NCBI RefSeq assembly: GCF_012939955.1
Contig: NZ_SPMY01000017.1
Location: forward strand, 62,001 to 126,000
DNA: 64,000 bases
Direction of reading: 5' to 3'
Source: Candidatus Accumulibacter phosphatis
GTDB lineage: Bacteria > Pseudomonadota > Gammaproteobacteria > Burkholderiales > Rhodocyclaceae
Shown: positions 1 to 8,826 of the stretch, piece after piece
Numbering within the stretch: the stretch's first letter is position 1
How the letters are laid out: each line of letters opens with the position of its first letter
Notes under the pieces: model-generated
Seen by the model: the letters and a program-made list of their open reading frames with translations, nothing else
What the model was told of the DNA's origin: nothing
Database searches by the model: none
Made by a program: the position numbers and the translations under genes

Positions 1-409
1 CAAGGTACAGGAAGGGGGGCGGCGGTGCCATTGGTGCGAGTGTTCTTGCGGATGTTGCCGAGGTCACGGGCATCGCCGGGGGCAGCGGCGCCCAGCTTAG
101 CGACGGAAACAGATCGCGACTTGCACGCTCATCAGTGGCACCGGGAATCAGTTGCGCGCGCGGAATCAGGGCCGCGATTTCCAACGTCGCGGCGGCATTG
201 CCGGCGCGCGTCGGTGACAGCGCCGAGCGACTGTCGACCGGCCTGCGGGCGGCAAGCCTGCTGTCGGCATTCGGCGCGGACGCTGCGCGCGGCGAAGTCG
301 GCGCAACGACTTCGCCGCGCGAGCTGTCCGACGGCGTCTTGTCGCCAAACAGCGCCAGCCAGGCAGCAAGCAGCAACAGGGCAAGGAGCAGCAAGCGACG
401 CCGGTTCAT
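1..409 (-). CDS. PilP/GspC-like periplasmic protein (partial, runs off left edge)
   Basis: Open reading frame starting at the ATG at 409-407 and still open at base 1, so the C-terminus is missing. The N-terminus is a short Arg stretch (MNRRR) followed by a Leu/Ala-rich membrane anchor. A low-complexity Pro/Ala/Ser periplasmic region follows, with a DLFPSLSW motif and a proline-rich stretch leading into PPFLYL. That DLF...PPxPFxYL pattern is typical of PilP-like and GspC-like proteins that link the inner-membrane platform to the secretin. The start overlaps the stop of the PilO-like gene (ATGA), so it is translationally coupled as the last visible gene of the operon. A secretin gene would be expected just outside the window. 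Function is inferred from pattern and context, not from a firm domain match. Confidence 0.55.
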   Translation of the reverse strand, partial: MNRRRLLLLALLLLAAWLALFGDKTPSDSSRGEVVAPTSPRAASAPNADSRLAARRPVDSRSALSPTRAGNAAATLEIAALIPRAQLIPGATDERASRDLFPSLSWAPLPPAMPVTSATSARTLAPMAPPPPFLYL

Positions 410-1041
410 CGAGGCACCTCATCGGCGCGCTCCGCCGCGTCCGCACCGAGCACGCCAACGCCCTCTGTCGGCCGCGCCCGATGATGCCAGATGGTCAGGC
501 TGACCCTGGCCTCGACCTCGTTGCGAGCAATTTCATCGCGCTTGAATCCCAGTTCATCGACCGCAATGAAGGCCTGCGTGGCCAGGATCTCTTCAATCCA
601 GCGGCGAATATCGGCGTAGCGCCCACGCACCGGCACGATCATCTGCAGGGTGTCAGCTTGCGCCTGCAGGTCACGGCCACGCTGATACTCGGCGCGCGTG
701 CTCAGCAACTGATGACTGGCCACCAGGTCGAGCACCGCCTGGATACTGGCGAGAACCTGACTTTCTTCGGCGAGAACCTCCTGAAACGCCTGGTAGTGGC
801 GTTCGGAGGCCGATTCCGGCGCTCCCGGCGGCGGCTCGCCGTTCGCCGCGCGCGCCTGCAAGGCGCGCAGACTGCCCTGCGCCGCCGCCAGCTCGGCGTG
901 CAGCGCCGGCAGGAGTGTTGCGGCCAGTACAAGCAGCAAGCAGAAGCTCAGCGCCAGAAGCAGCCACCACGGTCCATGCCGGTGCAAGCCAATCTCGGCG
1001 CTCAGGCGCAAGCGGTCGACCAGCAGCGAGATGCGCTTCAC
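406..1041 (-). CDS. PilO/GspM-like inner-membrane assembly protein
   Basis: 211 residues. Residues 1-22 are cytoplasmic, about 23-48 form one Leu-rich transmembrane helix (WWLLLALSFCLLLVLAATLL), and a coiled-coil-prone Ala/Glu-rich segment follows (HAELAAAQGSLRALQARAA). The C-terminal part looks like the small ferredoxin-like fold of PilO/GspM proteins. These proteins heterodimerise with a PilN-type partner to form the periplasmic alignment complex of type IV pilus or type II secretion machines. It overlaps the PilN-like gene upstream and the PilP-like gene downstream by 4 bases each. Sequence identity in this family is always low, so the call rests on topology, size and operon position. Confidence 0.65.
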   Translation of the reverse strand: MKRISLLVDRLRLSAEIGLHRHGPWWLLLALSFCLLLVLAATLLPALHAELAAAQGSLRALQARAANGEPPPGAPESASERHYQAFQEVLAEESQVLASIQAVLDLVASHQLLSTRAEYQRGRDLQAQADTLQMIVPVRGRYADIRRWIEEILATQAFIAVDELGFKRDEIARNEVEARVSLTIWHHRARPTEGVGVLGADAAERADEVPR

Positions 1042-1643
1042 CGGAGCTCCCGGGGACGCGCCTGCGGCGTCGCGCGGTCGCTGGCCGGGCCCTTGCCTGG
1101 CGTATCGTCGAACAGCGCCTCGAAGCTGAAGCGCAGCGGCCGGTTGGGGTCCTTGTCGTTGATTTCCTGTTTGCTCACCAGCGCCCGGGAAAAAGGTGCG
1201 GCCGCCCCCAACGCGGCCAGGTAGTCGAGCATCGTCTGGTGATCCATCGCTTCGGCGACCCCCTTGACCAGGCGCCGCTGGTTATCCGGCTCGATCTGCA
1301 GCAACGCGATGTCGGCGCGGGCCACGCTCTCGAAAGCGTCGAGCAGCGCCGGCCACGGCGTATTCAGTTGCCCGATGGCGCCGTTGACGGCCAGTACCTG
1401 CGCGGCGGACAAGAACAGCGGCGGTCGCGGCGGCGGCGTATGGGCGGCAATTTCCCGGCCGGCCCGAACGATCGCCTGCGCACTTTCAGCGCGCTGCCGT
1501 TCGAGCTGTAGCACTTGCCAGGCCAGCGCTGCGGCAGCCAGCACCGCCACCCCGCCAAGGGCAATCAGAATCGCCCGACTGCGCGTGGCCAGGGGCTGCT
1601 GCCAGGGCGGACGAACGACGAAATCGATGTTCAGGGGCTTCAT
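1038..1643 (-). CDS. PilN-like inner-membrane assembly protein
   Basis: 201 residues from the ATG at 1643-1641 (MKPLNIDFVV), chosen because it overlaps the upstream stop as ATGA and gives the usual PilN start: a short cytoplasmic peptide (NIDFV), then a transmembrane helix at about residues 24-45 and a periplasmic coiled coil plus compact domain. The short N-terminal peptide with an N-[IL]-x-F pattern is the segment by which PilN binds PilM. Its neighbours are PilM-like (upstream) and PilO-like (downstream), the canonical M-N-O order. An in-frame extension further upstream is arginine-rich and overlaps the neighbouring gene, so it was not used. Confidence 0.65.
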   Translation of the reverse strand: MKPLNIDFVVRPPWQQPLATRSRAILIALGGVAVLAAAALAWQVLQLERQRAESAQAIVRAGREIAAHTPPPRPPLFLSAAQVLAVNGAIGQLNTPWPALLDAFESVARADIALLQIEPDNQRRLVKGVAEAMDHQTMLDYLAALGAAAPFSRALVSKQEINDKDPNRPLRFSFEALFDDTPGKGPASDRATPQARPRELR

Positions 1644-2515
1644 GACCGCCTCCCGGCAAGCGCCAGCTGTGTGGCTGCCGAGCCTCCGCCGCCAGGCAGG
1701 CGAATCGTCCGCGACTCGAGGCCGGCCATGCGGCTTGCTAGTGGCAGCCAGTCGGCCGCGCCCGCCCACAACAGCGACTGCTGTTTGCCGCTCGCACCCT
1801 GATCCGGGCTGCGCAGGCGTTCCTGGGCCAACAGGGTTTCCAGGGCGGCGAAATCCGGGACGCTGGGCAAGAGCACGCTGCGCGTACTTGCCACCTGGTC
1901 GTTGCAGATATAGAGCAAACTCAGCCTCTGCCCGAAGCCGACCAGCAAGCAGCCGTCGCTCGGAATCGATGCGCACAGGCGATTGCAGACGCGGACCAGG
2001 GCCGGAGTCATCGAATCGAGGCGCCAGGAATGCGCCTGCGCCCACTGATCGAGCGCCCGATAAAGTACCCGCGGCAACGCGCAGACGACGAACGGGAAGC
2101 TCGCATGCCAGTCGCCAACCAACAGCCAATGCTCGGCCGACTCGCCATAGAGCGCCGCAAAGCGGGCTGCCGCCGTGGCGCGCAATTCGCGCAGCCCTTG
2201 CGCGCCACGTGGCGGCGTGACGACGAAACTCCTGACCAGGCCGTCATCGAGCGTAACGCTCAAAGATGGGGACTGCGCGTCGGAGTGCGTGCCAGCCTGC
2301 GCCTGGTCAGCGGCTGCCAGCGGCGCAGGCTGCAGCGCTGCCAGGGCCGCACCCAGGGCTGCCGTGGCGGCACTGGCTGTTGCCGCGGCGGGGGCGGCGA
2401 CAGCCAGTGCCGCCAGAAGCTGCGGGGTGTCCGTAGTTGCTTCCGGCTCGGCCAGGAGGACGAGGTCGCTTGCGCTGCAGCCGAGCAGCAGTCGTCTAGC
2501 ACGAAAGCGTGACAC
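1640..2515 (-). CDS. PilM/GspL-like cytoplasmic assembly protein
   Basis: 291 residues from a GTG at 2515-2513 that lies inside the end of the ATPase gene (20-base overlap). The protein begins SRFRARRLLLGCSASDLVL, resembling the first strand of the actin-like fold of PilM and the cytoplasmic part of GspL. An Ala-rich linker at about residues 35-75 follows, then a domain with LLVGDWHASFPFVVCALP and GCLLVGFGQRLSLLY. No transmembrane helix is obvious, which favours PilM over GspL. In related machines this protein couples the ATPase to the PilN/PilO complex. Similarity is weak, and position between gspE-like and pilN-like genes carries much of the call. Confidence 0.55.
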   Translation of the reverse strand: MSRFRARRLLLGCSASDLVLLAEPEATTDTPQLLAALAVAAPAAATASAATAALGAALAALQPAPLAAADQAQAGTHSDAQSPSLSVTLDDGLVRSFVVTPPRGAQGLRELRATAAARFAALYGESAEHWLLVGDWHASFPFVVCALPRVLYRALDQWAQAHSWRLDSMTPALVRVCNRLCASIPSDGCLLVGFGQRLSLLYICNDQVASTRSVLLPSVPDFAALETLLAQERLRSPDQGASGKQQSLLWAGAADWLPLASRMAGLESRTIRLPGGGGSAATQLALAGRRS

Positions 2516-4214
2516 GGCGCAGTTCCTCGAGGGTGGTCTCGCCGCTGGCGACCAGACGCAGCGCGGCTTCGGTCAGGCTGCGCGTACCGTTGCGGTAGGC
2601 AACTTCCTTGAGCTGCCTGAGCGGACGTTTTTCGATGATCAACTCGCGCAACTCATCGTTCAGATTCAGAATCTCGGCGATCGCCTTGCGCCCACGATAA
2701 CCGCTACCTCGACAATCGCCACAGCCGCTGCCGCGGCGGAAGTCGAAATCCGCCAGCGCATCGGCGGTGATGACGAAGCGTTCGAGCTCCGCTTCGCCGG
2801 GCGTATAGGCTTCGCTGCAGCGTGCACAGTTAACGCGCAGCAGACGTTGCGCCCAGATACCGTTCAGCGCGGAGGCAAAAGCGTAGGGATCGATGCCCAT
2901 GTGCGTAAAACGACCGAAAACATCGAAGACGTTGTTGGCATGCACGGTGGTCAACACCAGATGCCCGGTCAACGCCGACTGCACGGCGATCTCGGCCGTT
3001 TCGCGGTCACGGATTTCGCCGATCATGATCTTGTCGGGATCGTGGCGCAGAATCGAGCGCAGGCCGCGCGCAAAGGTCAGGCCTTTCTTGTCATTGACCG
3101 GAATCTGCAGGACGCCGGGCAGCTGGTACTCGACCGGGTCTTCGATGGTGATGATCTTGTCGCGACCGCTATTGATCTCGGAAATGGCGCCGTACAGGGT
3201 GGTGGTCTTGCCCGAGCCGGTCGGGCCGGTCACCAGCAACATCCCGTAGGGTTCTTCGACCAGGCGCCGCAGGGCTTTCAGCGAGAGAGCGTCGAAGCCC
3301 AGCAGGTCCAGCGTCAGCGAGCCGTGCGCCTCGATGACGCCACGCTTGTCGAGAATGCGCACGACCGCATCCTCGCCATGAATGCTGGGCATGATCGATA
3401 CCCGCAGGTCAATGTCGCGACCGGCCACCTGGACCCGAAAGCTGCCGTCCTGCGGCGTTCGCCGCTCGCCAATATCGAGTTCGGCGAGCACTTTCAGCCG
3501 CGACACCACCTGCTCGGCGAGGGCCACGCCACTGATCTGCGCGACCGTGTCGAGTACCCCGTCGAGGCGATACTTGATGGTAATGCCAGTCGGCGTGCTC
3601 TCGAGATGCACATCACTCGCCGCCGCCCGTACGGCGTCATAGACGGTGGAATTAACCAGTTTGACAGCCGGGCTCGAGGCTTCACTGAGCGACGCAAAAC
3701 TGAGGACTTCTGCGCTCCGCGAGGGATCGACGGCGCTGCTGCTATCGTGCACCAGGGACTGCACGGCATGCACCGATTCTTCATGTTTCGACAGATAGGC
3801 CTGGATGTCAGCCGTCAGAGCCAGGCAATAGTGCAGCGGTGCAGCGGACAGGCTGCTCAGCCAGACCATGCAATCGCTGTCAAAGGGATCGCCGATGACG
3901 GCAATGAGCCGCGTTTCATCCCCCTCGCCGCCTCCGCCACTGGGCAGCGAGCGCAGCAGCACACAGCCACGCTGCTGCGCCTTGAGCAGCGGCAGCAGGT
4001 CGAAGGCCGCACCACAAGCCAGCATCTCGGTGGTATCCATGACCAGCAGCTGAAAGCGCCGCGCCAGAGCGTCGACCAGCTGGCGCGGTTCATTGGCGGT
4101 CAGCGCTTCGAGTTCGCTGACCAGCGAGCGCCCGGAGCCGCGCGCCAGATTCCTGGCTTTCTGCAGCAGGGCATCGTCAATGCTTTCGCTGCTCGGCTCG
4201 CCGGCAGCGTTCAT
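2496..4214 (-). CDS. GspE/PilB-family assembly ATPase
   Basis: 572 residues, full length for the family. An N-terminal MshEN/GspE-N type region spans about residues 1-160. The ATPase core shows the Walker A motif GPTGSGKTTT at about 330-339, the Asp box (TIEDPVEY), a Walker B-like segment (DKIMIGEIRD) and the His box (TGHLVLTTVHAN). The zinc-binding tetracysteine (CARC at about 463, CGDC at about 498) found in assembly ATPases, but not in PilT retraction ATPases, is present. It powers pseudopilus or pilus assembly at the inner membrane. It overlaps gspF-like (4 bases) and the PilM-like gene (20 bases). Confidence 0.93.
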   Translation of the reverse strand: MNAAGEPSSESIDDALLQKARNLARGSGRSLVSELEALTANEPRQLVDALARRFQLLVMDTTEMLACGAAFDLLPLLKAQQRGCVLLRSLPSGGGGEGDETRLIAVIGDPFDSDCMVWLSSLSAAPLHYCLALTADIQAYLSKHEESVHAVQSLVHDSSSAVDPSRSAEVLSFASLSEASSPAVKLVNSTVYDAVRAAASDVHLESTPTGITIKYRLDGVLDTVAQISGVALAEQVVSRLKVLAELDIGERRTPQDGSFRVQVAGRDIDLRVSIMPSIHGEDAVVRILDKRGVIEAHGSLTLDLLGFDALSLKALRRLVEEPYGMLLVTGPTGSGKTTTLYGAISEINSGRDKIITIEDPVEYQLPGVLQIPVNDKKGLTFARGLRSILRHDPDKIMIGEIRDRETAEIAVQSALTGHLVLTTVHANNVFDVFGRFTHMGIDPYAFASALNGIWAQRLLRVNCARCSEAYTPGEAELERFVITADALADFDFRRGSGCGDCRGSGYRGRKAIAEILNLNDELRELIIEKRPLRQLKEVAYRNGTRSLTEAALRLVASGETTLEELRRVTLSC

Positions 4215-5413
4215 TGCAGCGCACCCGCGAGGTCGAAAATTGGCATGTACAACAGAACCACGATCAGCCCCACCAGGAGGCCGATGGCAGTCATCAGCAG
4301 CGGCTCGAAGACTTTTGCGAAGCGCTCTATCCAGCGCGCACTCTCACCTTCGTAGAACAAGGCCGAGCGCGTCAGCATGGCGCCCATCTGCCCGGACTTT
4401 TCGCCGACGCGCAGCAGGCGCAGGGCAACCGGCGTCGCCAGCCCGCTGCGCTCGAAAGCCTCCGACAAGGCGCCGCCGTCGGAGATGAAGCTGCGCGCAG
4501 TACGCAGTGCGTCGCGCGTTTTCGGAGAAACGGCGTCGCCGACGATATCAAGCGCCGTCAGGATCGGTATCCCCCCTTCGAGCAGCATGCCGGTGGTCAG
4601 GTACAGGCGCGACAACTCGATCACCCGGATGCGCTCGCCGACACCCGGCAGGCGGGTCAGGAAAACGATCCAGCGACCGCTGCGCATGAAGTGCCGCAGC
4701 GAGAAGATAGCCGCCGTGGTCAGCACCAGCAGCCCCCAAAAAACGGCGTCGGCATGCTCGCTGAGCAATTGTCCCCAGTCGAGCAGGCGCTGTGACAACC
4801 AGGGCAGCGAACGACCGCTCCCCTGGTACACGGCAGAAAAACGCGGCACGACGTAAGCCATCAGGAAAACAGTCACCGCAGCGCCGACGGCGAGCAGGAT
4901 GGCCGGGTAAATGGCCGCACTGAGCAACTTGCTGCGCACGGCGTCGAGCCGCGTCTGATAGTCGATATAGCGCGCCAGGGCGTGCGGCAGGTCGCCGGTC
5001 CCTTCGGCAGCCTTGACGATGCCGACGTAAAGGGGTGGGAAGACCCCGGGTTGCAAGGCCAGGGCGGCCGAAAAACGCAGGCCTTCGCGCAGGTGAGTGG
5101 TCAGTCGTTCGAGCACTGCCCGCGAGGTCGGAGAGCTTTCTTTCTCGAGCAATGCGTCGAAGGTCTCGACCAGGCTCAAGCCGGCTTCCAGCAAGGCCAA
5201 CAATTCGGCGCTGAACAAGAGCAGTGAAAACGCTCGGCTGCCGCGCCCCGGCAAGCGCGCCGCCGCGTCACCGACACCACCTGCCGCCTTGATCGACAGC
5301 GGCTGCAGCCGCCGTTGTTGCAGCAACCTGCCTACCTCCCCGGCATCCGCGGCATCAATGCTGTGCGTCTCGATCAGGTTGTCGGAAGATAGGGCACGAA
5401 CCTCAAAGCGCAT
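4211..5413 (-). CDS. GspF/PilC-family inner-membrane platform protein
   Basis: 400 residues, the normal length. Two repeated GspF domains are visible, each with a G-L-S-L-[VL]-x-[TA]-like helix bundle: residues about 68-190 (FSAELLALLEAGLSLVETFD) and about 270-390 (LYLTTGMLLEGGIPILTALD). Three hydrophobic helices lie near 170, 220 and 375. The protein is the inner-membrane platform that the ATPase rotates or pushes to polymerise pilins. It starts at the ATG at 5413, 18 bases after the stop of the pseudopilin gene, and ends in a 4-base overlap with the ATPase gene. Confidence 0.93.
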   Translation of the reverse strand: MRFEVRALSSDNLIETHSIDAADAGEVGRLLQQRRLQPLSIKAAGGVGDAAARLPGRGSRAFSLLLFSAELLALLEAGLSLVETFDALLEKESSPTSRAVLERLTTHLREGLRFSAALALQPGVFPPLYVGIVKAAEGTGDLPHALARYIDYQTRLDAVRSKLLSAAIYPAILLAVGAAVTVFLMAYVVPRFSAVYQGSGRSLPWLSQRLLDWGQLLSEHADAVFWGLLVLTTAAIFSLRHFMRSGRWIVFLTRLPGVGERIRVIELSRLYLTTGMLLEGGIPILTALDIVGDAVSPKTRDALRTARSFISDGGALSEAFERSGLATPVALRLLRVGEKSGQMGAMLTRSALFYEGESARWIERFAKVFEPLLMTAIGLLVGLIVVLLYMPIFDLAGALQ

Positions 5414-5431
5414 CCTCGCTCCGCCAGATTC

Positions 5432-5869
5432 TCATTGATAGGTGACGTCGGCGGCATCGCCGGTCCCTCCGGGCTGGCCGTCCTTGCCATACGAGGTGAT
5501 CTCGAAGTCGCCAGTGCTCCCTGGCGACCGGTAGAGGTAGGCGTGACCCCAGGGATCGTCGGGCACCGCCTTCTGCAGATAAGGGCCGTTCCAGCGGGCG
5601 GCGTTGGCCGGCTTGCTGAGCAAGGCCTCGAGCCCTTCTTCGCTGCTCGGATAGCGGCCGACTTCCAGCCGATAGGTGTCGAGTGCGCGTGCGAAGGCCT
5701 CCACCTGCGCCTTGGCCACCCCCTGCTCGGACCTGCCCAACTGCGAGAAGTACTTCGGGCCAACATAGGCCGCCAACAGGCCGATGATGGTCACTACCAC
5801 GAGCAGTTCGAGCAGGGTGAAGCCGGCGGCGGTGCGCGCCTGGAAAGTACGGTGCAGGGTCCCGCTCAC
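5432..5869 (-). CDS. GspG-type major pseudopilin
   Basis: 145 residues. A class III signal peptide is visible: a short leader followed by the prepilin peptidase site G|FTLLELLVVVTIIGLL, with Glu at +5. The C-terminal half has the GspG signature, including YPSSEEGLEALL and VPDDPWGHAYLYRSPG, then a calcium-loop-like GKDGQPGG. This defines the machine as type II secretion-like rather than a plain type IV pilus. The start is a GTG (5869-5867) overlapping the upstream TGA (GTGA), preceded by a GGGGGAGGG Shine-Dalgarno sequence. It is first of the assembly genes and directly follows a lytic transglycosylase. Confidence 0.93.
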   Translation of the reverse strand: MSGTLHRTFQARTAAGFTLLELLVVVTIIGLLAAYVGPKYFSQLGRSEQGVAKAQVEAFARALDTYRLEVGRYPSSEEGLEALLSKPANAARWNGPYLQKAVPDDPWGHAYLYRSPGSTGDFEITSYGKDGQPGGTGDAADVTYQ

Positions 5870-6486
5870 AGCCCTCCCCCCCTTGCCGCTGCCGCCAGCA
5901 CCGCCGGTACATAAAGCATCGTTTCGCGATAGGGCGGAATGCGGCCGCCGTTCCTGGCCACCGCCCCCTGGCCGGCGTTGTAGGCCGCCAGGGCCAGGGC
6001 GACGTTGCCACCATGCAGGTGGAGCAGGTCCTTGAGATGGCGCACGCCGGCGTCGATGTTCTGCGCCGGATTGGCGGCGTTGGTCACGCCGTAGCGTGCC
6101 GCGGTCGCTGGCATCAGCTGCATCGCACCCACTGCCCCTGCCGGCGAAACAGCGGCGGTGTTGAAGCCGGATTCGACGGCAACTACTGCCGCGACCAATT
6201 CCGGCTCCACCTGATGGAGGTGAGCGAAATGCGCGATCAACGGCGTCAACTGCCGCCGACCCTGTTCCTGGCTGACGTGGCTACGTGTGCTTGGCGCCTT
6301 GCCGCTCTTCGTGCGCACCGTCTCACCGCGAATGAACACGCGGTAACTGGCGTCGAGACGCTGGGTGGCGTAACGGGGGCTGCCATCGACCGCGTAAGAA
6401 ACGAAGACGCGGCCGACGGTCGCTGCGGTTGCCACAGGCGGCAGCAGGCTACCAGCGCACAACGCAGTTGCCACGGCAAGCCGCAT
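5866..6486 (-). CDS. Secreted lytic transglycosylase (SLT domain)
   Basis: About 206 residues from the ATG at 6486; an ATG 9 bases upstream is equally possible and neither has a clear Shine-Dalgarno sequence. The first residues (MRLAVATALC...PPVATAA) form a Sec signal peptide. The C-terminal half is a soluble lytic transglycosylase domain: catalytic Glu in AVVAVESGFN, then SPAGAVGAMQLMPATAARYG and LALAAYNAGQGAV. It cleaves peptidoglycan glycan strands. Four-base coupling to gspG suggests it opens the wall for assembly of the secretion apparatus, as dedicated transglycosylases do for other envelope machines. Confidence 0.88.
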   Translation of the reverse strand: MRLAVATALCAGSLLPPVATAATVGRVFVSYAVDGSPRYATQRLDASYRVFIRGETVRTKSGKAPSTRSHVSQEQGRRQLTPLIAHFAHLHQVEPELVAAVVAVESGFNTAAVSPAGAVGAMQLMPATAARYGVTNAANPAQNIDAGVRHLKDLLHLHGGNVALALAAYNAGQGAVARNGGRIPPYRETMLYVPAVLAAAARGGGL

Positions 6487-6609
6487 GCAGATCATCCGAT
6501 AACGAGGAGAAGTCACTTTCGCCACGATTCTCCCATCAGAACACCCCTCTCCCAGCTGGAGCAGACCACCGTTCGCCAGATGGCCTGCTGCACCGCTCGG
6601 ACCCACAGC

Positions 6610-7243
6610 TTAACGGCAGATGGTGCCTTTGACCGGGGCACCAGCAAACTCGTAGCCAACGATCTCCATTGAAACACTGGCGTTGGAGAATTTCTTGGTA
6701 CCGCCAACACCAATCAGTTGCTCAATAGCCAATGGCCCCCGCTGATCAGTGGCGGGAAGTAAGACGCCGGTATCACGCAGGAATATCTGGCCCAATTCCT
6801 TATCTTTTCTGGGCTCACCGGTGGCAGTAACCGTCACCACCGTTGCCGCAGTAAGCATCTGCGGACAGGGAACAGAGCCGCAACTTGTGCCCCCCGCAAG
6901 AGGGAAGCTATTGACTGTCAGCGCCGACACAGACGTCGCCTCAACCGCACGCCCTCCCAGCGTGGCGCCACTGATTTCTCCCGAGAAGCACATCTGTAGC
7001 GGCAGCGGAGCAGCCAACGGGTATCCTGGTGGCAATTGTTGGTAGTGGAAAACAGCGCCCTCAAAAAAAGCGCTCTTTGCCCTTTATCGCGTCGAAGCCC
7101 TGGCAATCCCCCAGCGTCGGCGACGGATTGAAGGCCAACTTCAGCGTTCCTTGAAACGGTTCACAACGAGAACCCGCCGTCGCCACACCGACACCAGCGC
7201 CCAGCAACAAACCACCCACCACCATAGCTGCAAGTTTTTTCAT
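6610..7243 (-). CDS. Secreted hypothetical protein, frameshifted in a homopolymer
   Basis: The first 60 residues (MKKLAAMVVGG..., signal peptide with cleavage near ATAG|SRC, start preceded by AGAGGG) run into a stop after a T7 tract (A7 at 7063-7069 on the plus strand). Dropping one T joins this frame to the rest, giving about 210 residues that continue EGAVFHYQQLPPGYP and end GAPVKGTICR. Five or six cysteines suggest a disulfide-stabilised extracytoplasmic protein. I do not recognise a domain. It lies upstream of, and on the same strand as, the lytic transglycosylase gene, separated by about 120 bases. The break matches others in this window and is probably an assembly error. Confidence 0.6.
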
Positions 7244-7400
7244 GGTTTTCTTCCCTCTTGATGTTGAGAAACAGGAAACGCCAGCACAGGCCGGCTCGCC
7301 GACCAGTAAAACCCTAAAAAAAACAACGTCTTAGAGAATCGCATCAATTGAACAGGAAAGACAAGAGTATCCGCCGTCGACCTGTTCGCCGTTTGAGGCA

Positions 7401-8249
7401 TCAGCAAGCCTGACCGGCGACCGGCCGCGCCGGGTCACTACACCATTCGCTCCACGAACCGGCATACAGACGTGCGTCATGCAGACCGGCGATTTCCATG
7501 GCCAGGAGGTTGTGACAGGCGGTGACGCCCGAGCCACAGCTCATTACTGCCTGCTTCGGATCGATCCCGGCGAGCAGCGCCAGCAGCTCCCGGCGCAGTT
7601 CGGCGGCGGGGCGAAAACAACCTTCGCTATCGAGATTGTCGCGGAAGAAGCGGTTGCGCGCGCCCGGAATGTGACCACCGACCGGGTCGAGCGTTTCGTT
7701 CTCGCCACGGAAGCGATCCGGGCTGCGGGCGTCAATCAGGCAGAACTGGCCGTTGCTAACATCGGCCAGAACCTCCTGGGTCGTGGCTACCCAGTCACGT
7801 GGCGACCCCTCGAAACGCGCTACGGCAACTTCTGGTGACGCCGTCGACAGCGGCCTGCCCTCTGCGACCCAGCGCTCGATGCCGCCGTCGAGAACAGCGA
7901 CGCGATCGTGGCCCAGCCAACGCAGCAACCACCATAGTCGACTGGCCATCATCCCGCCTGCGTCGTCGTAGGCGACCACCTGCGTTTCGCCTGAAACGCC
8001 GGCCGCGCCCAGCGTGGCGGCGAGAAGCTGTGGGTCGGGCAAGGGATGACGACCGTTGCTGCCATTCATCGGCCCCGACAGGTCGCGATCCAGATGCAGA
8101 AAACTCGCCCCCGGCAGATGCCCGGCGGCGTAGGCGTGGGCACCGGCTTCGGGATCGCTCAGTTGATGGCGACAATCAAAAATTCGCCAGTCGGGATCGT
8201 CGAGATGATGGGCCAGACGAGCGGCACTGACGACCGTCGAGTAGCTCAC
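7401..8249 (-). CDS. sseA: 3-mercaptopyruvate sulfurtransferase (tandem rhodanese)
   Basis: 282 residues from the GTG at 8249-8247, which overlaps the stop of the upstream gene (GTGA). Two rhodanese domains: an inactive N-terminal one (WRIFDCRHQLSDPEAG...YAAGHLPGA, ending GMMASRLWWLLRW) and a catalytic C-terminal one with the active loop CGSGVTA, Cys at about residue 238. The CG[ST]GVT loop is the mercaptopyruvate-type, as opposed to CRKGVT of thiosulfate sulfurtransferases. It transfers sulfur from 3-mercaptopyruvate to thiol acceptors or cyanide. Its coupled partner is a SpoIIAA-like protein. Confidence 0.9.
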   Translation of the reverse strand: MSYSTVVSAARLAHHLDDPDWRIFDCRHQLSDPEAGAHAYAAGHLPGASFLHLDRDLSGPMNGSNGRHPLPDPQLLAATLGAAGVSGETQVVAYDDAGGMMASRLWWLLRWLGHDRVAVLDGGIERWVAEGRPLSTASPEVAVARFEGSPRDWVATTQEVLADVSNGQFCLIDARSPDRFRGENETLDPVGGHIPGARNRFFRDNLDSEGCFRPAAELRRELLALLAGIDPKQAVMSCGSGVTACHNLLAMEIAGLHDARLYAGSWSEWCSDPARPVAGQAC

Positions 8250-8611
8250 GCCAGCCCCTCCCCGTCCCCTTCGGCCAGCCACGCGCGGGCTTCGACTTCT
8301 TCGTCGAAAACGCGCATCTCGGCTTCGACGAAAATCTGAGACAACCAGGCGCTCCACGCCACCCACTGACTTTCGGTGAGCACCGCAATGCGGCTGAAAT
8401 CCTTGGCATGGGCACGCGAAAAGACGATATCTTCCCAGGCCACGTCGAGAGTGAAATCGGCCATCTCGCGCAAGTCGAAAAACAGGTCAACCTGCCCCTC
8501 GAACTGGATGACGTAATTGACGGCGTTTTCGAACTCCTGATAATCGGCGAGCGTGAATTCCGCATAAACCGTGACCTCGACCCGCCTGGGCCGGTTTTCG
8601 ATGACTATCAT
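8246..8611 (-). CDS. SpoIIAA-like (STAS-superfamily) protein
   Basis: 121 residues from the ATG at 8611-8609, preceded by a clear GGGAGG Shine-Dalgarno sequence. It matches the SpoIIAA-like group of small single-domain proteins: alternating strands and helices with DLFFDLREMADFTLDVAWEDI in the middle and a FDEEVEARAWL C-terminus. Proteins of this fold are usually regulatory or lipid/small-ligand binding; no serine phosphorylation site of the anti-anti-sigma type is evident. It is translationally coupled to the sulfurtransferase gene. Confidence 0.75.
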   Translation of the reverse strand: MIVIENRPRRVEVTVYAEFTLADYQEFENAVNYVIQFEGQVDLFFDLREMADFTLDVAWEDIVFSRAHAKDFSRIAVLTESQWVAWSAWLSQIFVEAEMRVFDEEVEARAWLAEGDGEGLA

Positions 8612-8826
8612 GGCATCCTCCCTTTTTTGGTTGCGCAAGTGTAGCACCAGTCCCATCGCCAGCGATTGTGTCACGCTCTGGCCAGAAGCGGGGGCGCGAG
8701 AATGCTTTCCATTTGTTGACCGCGGAGCCACTAATACGCTATTTTCGGCGGTTTGATTCGAGCCTCTCCGATGCCACGACCAAACTCCGAGAAAGCCGTC
8801 GACGCGCCGCACGCGCTTCGGACGCG

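Noticed and set aside
2175-4355. Long plus-strand open frame (726 codons) opposite the GspE gene
   Set aside because: It is the complement of a well-conserved ATPase gene, is His/Gln/Arg-rich as antisense frames in GC-rich DNA are, and has no recognisable domain.
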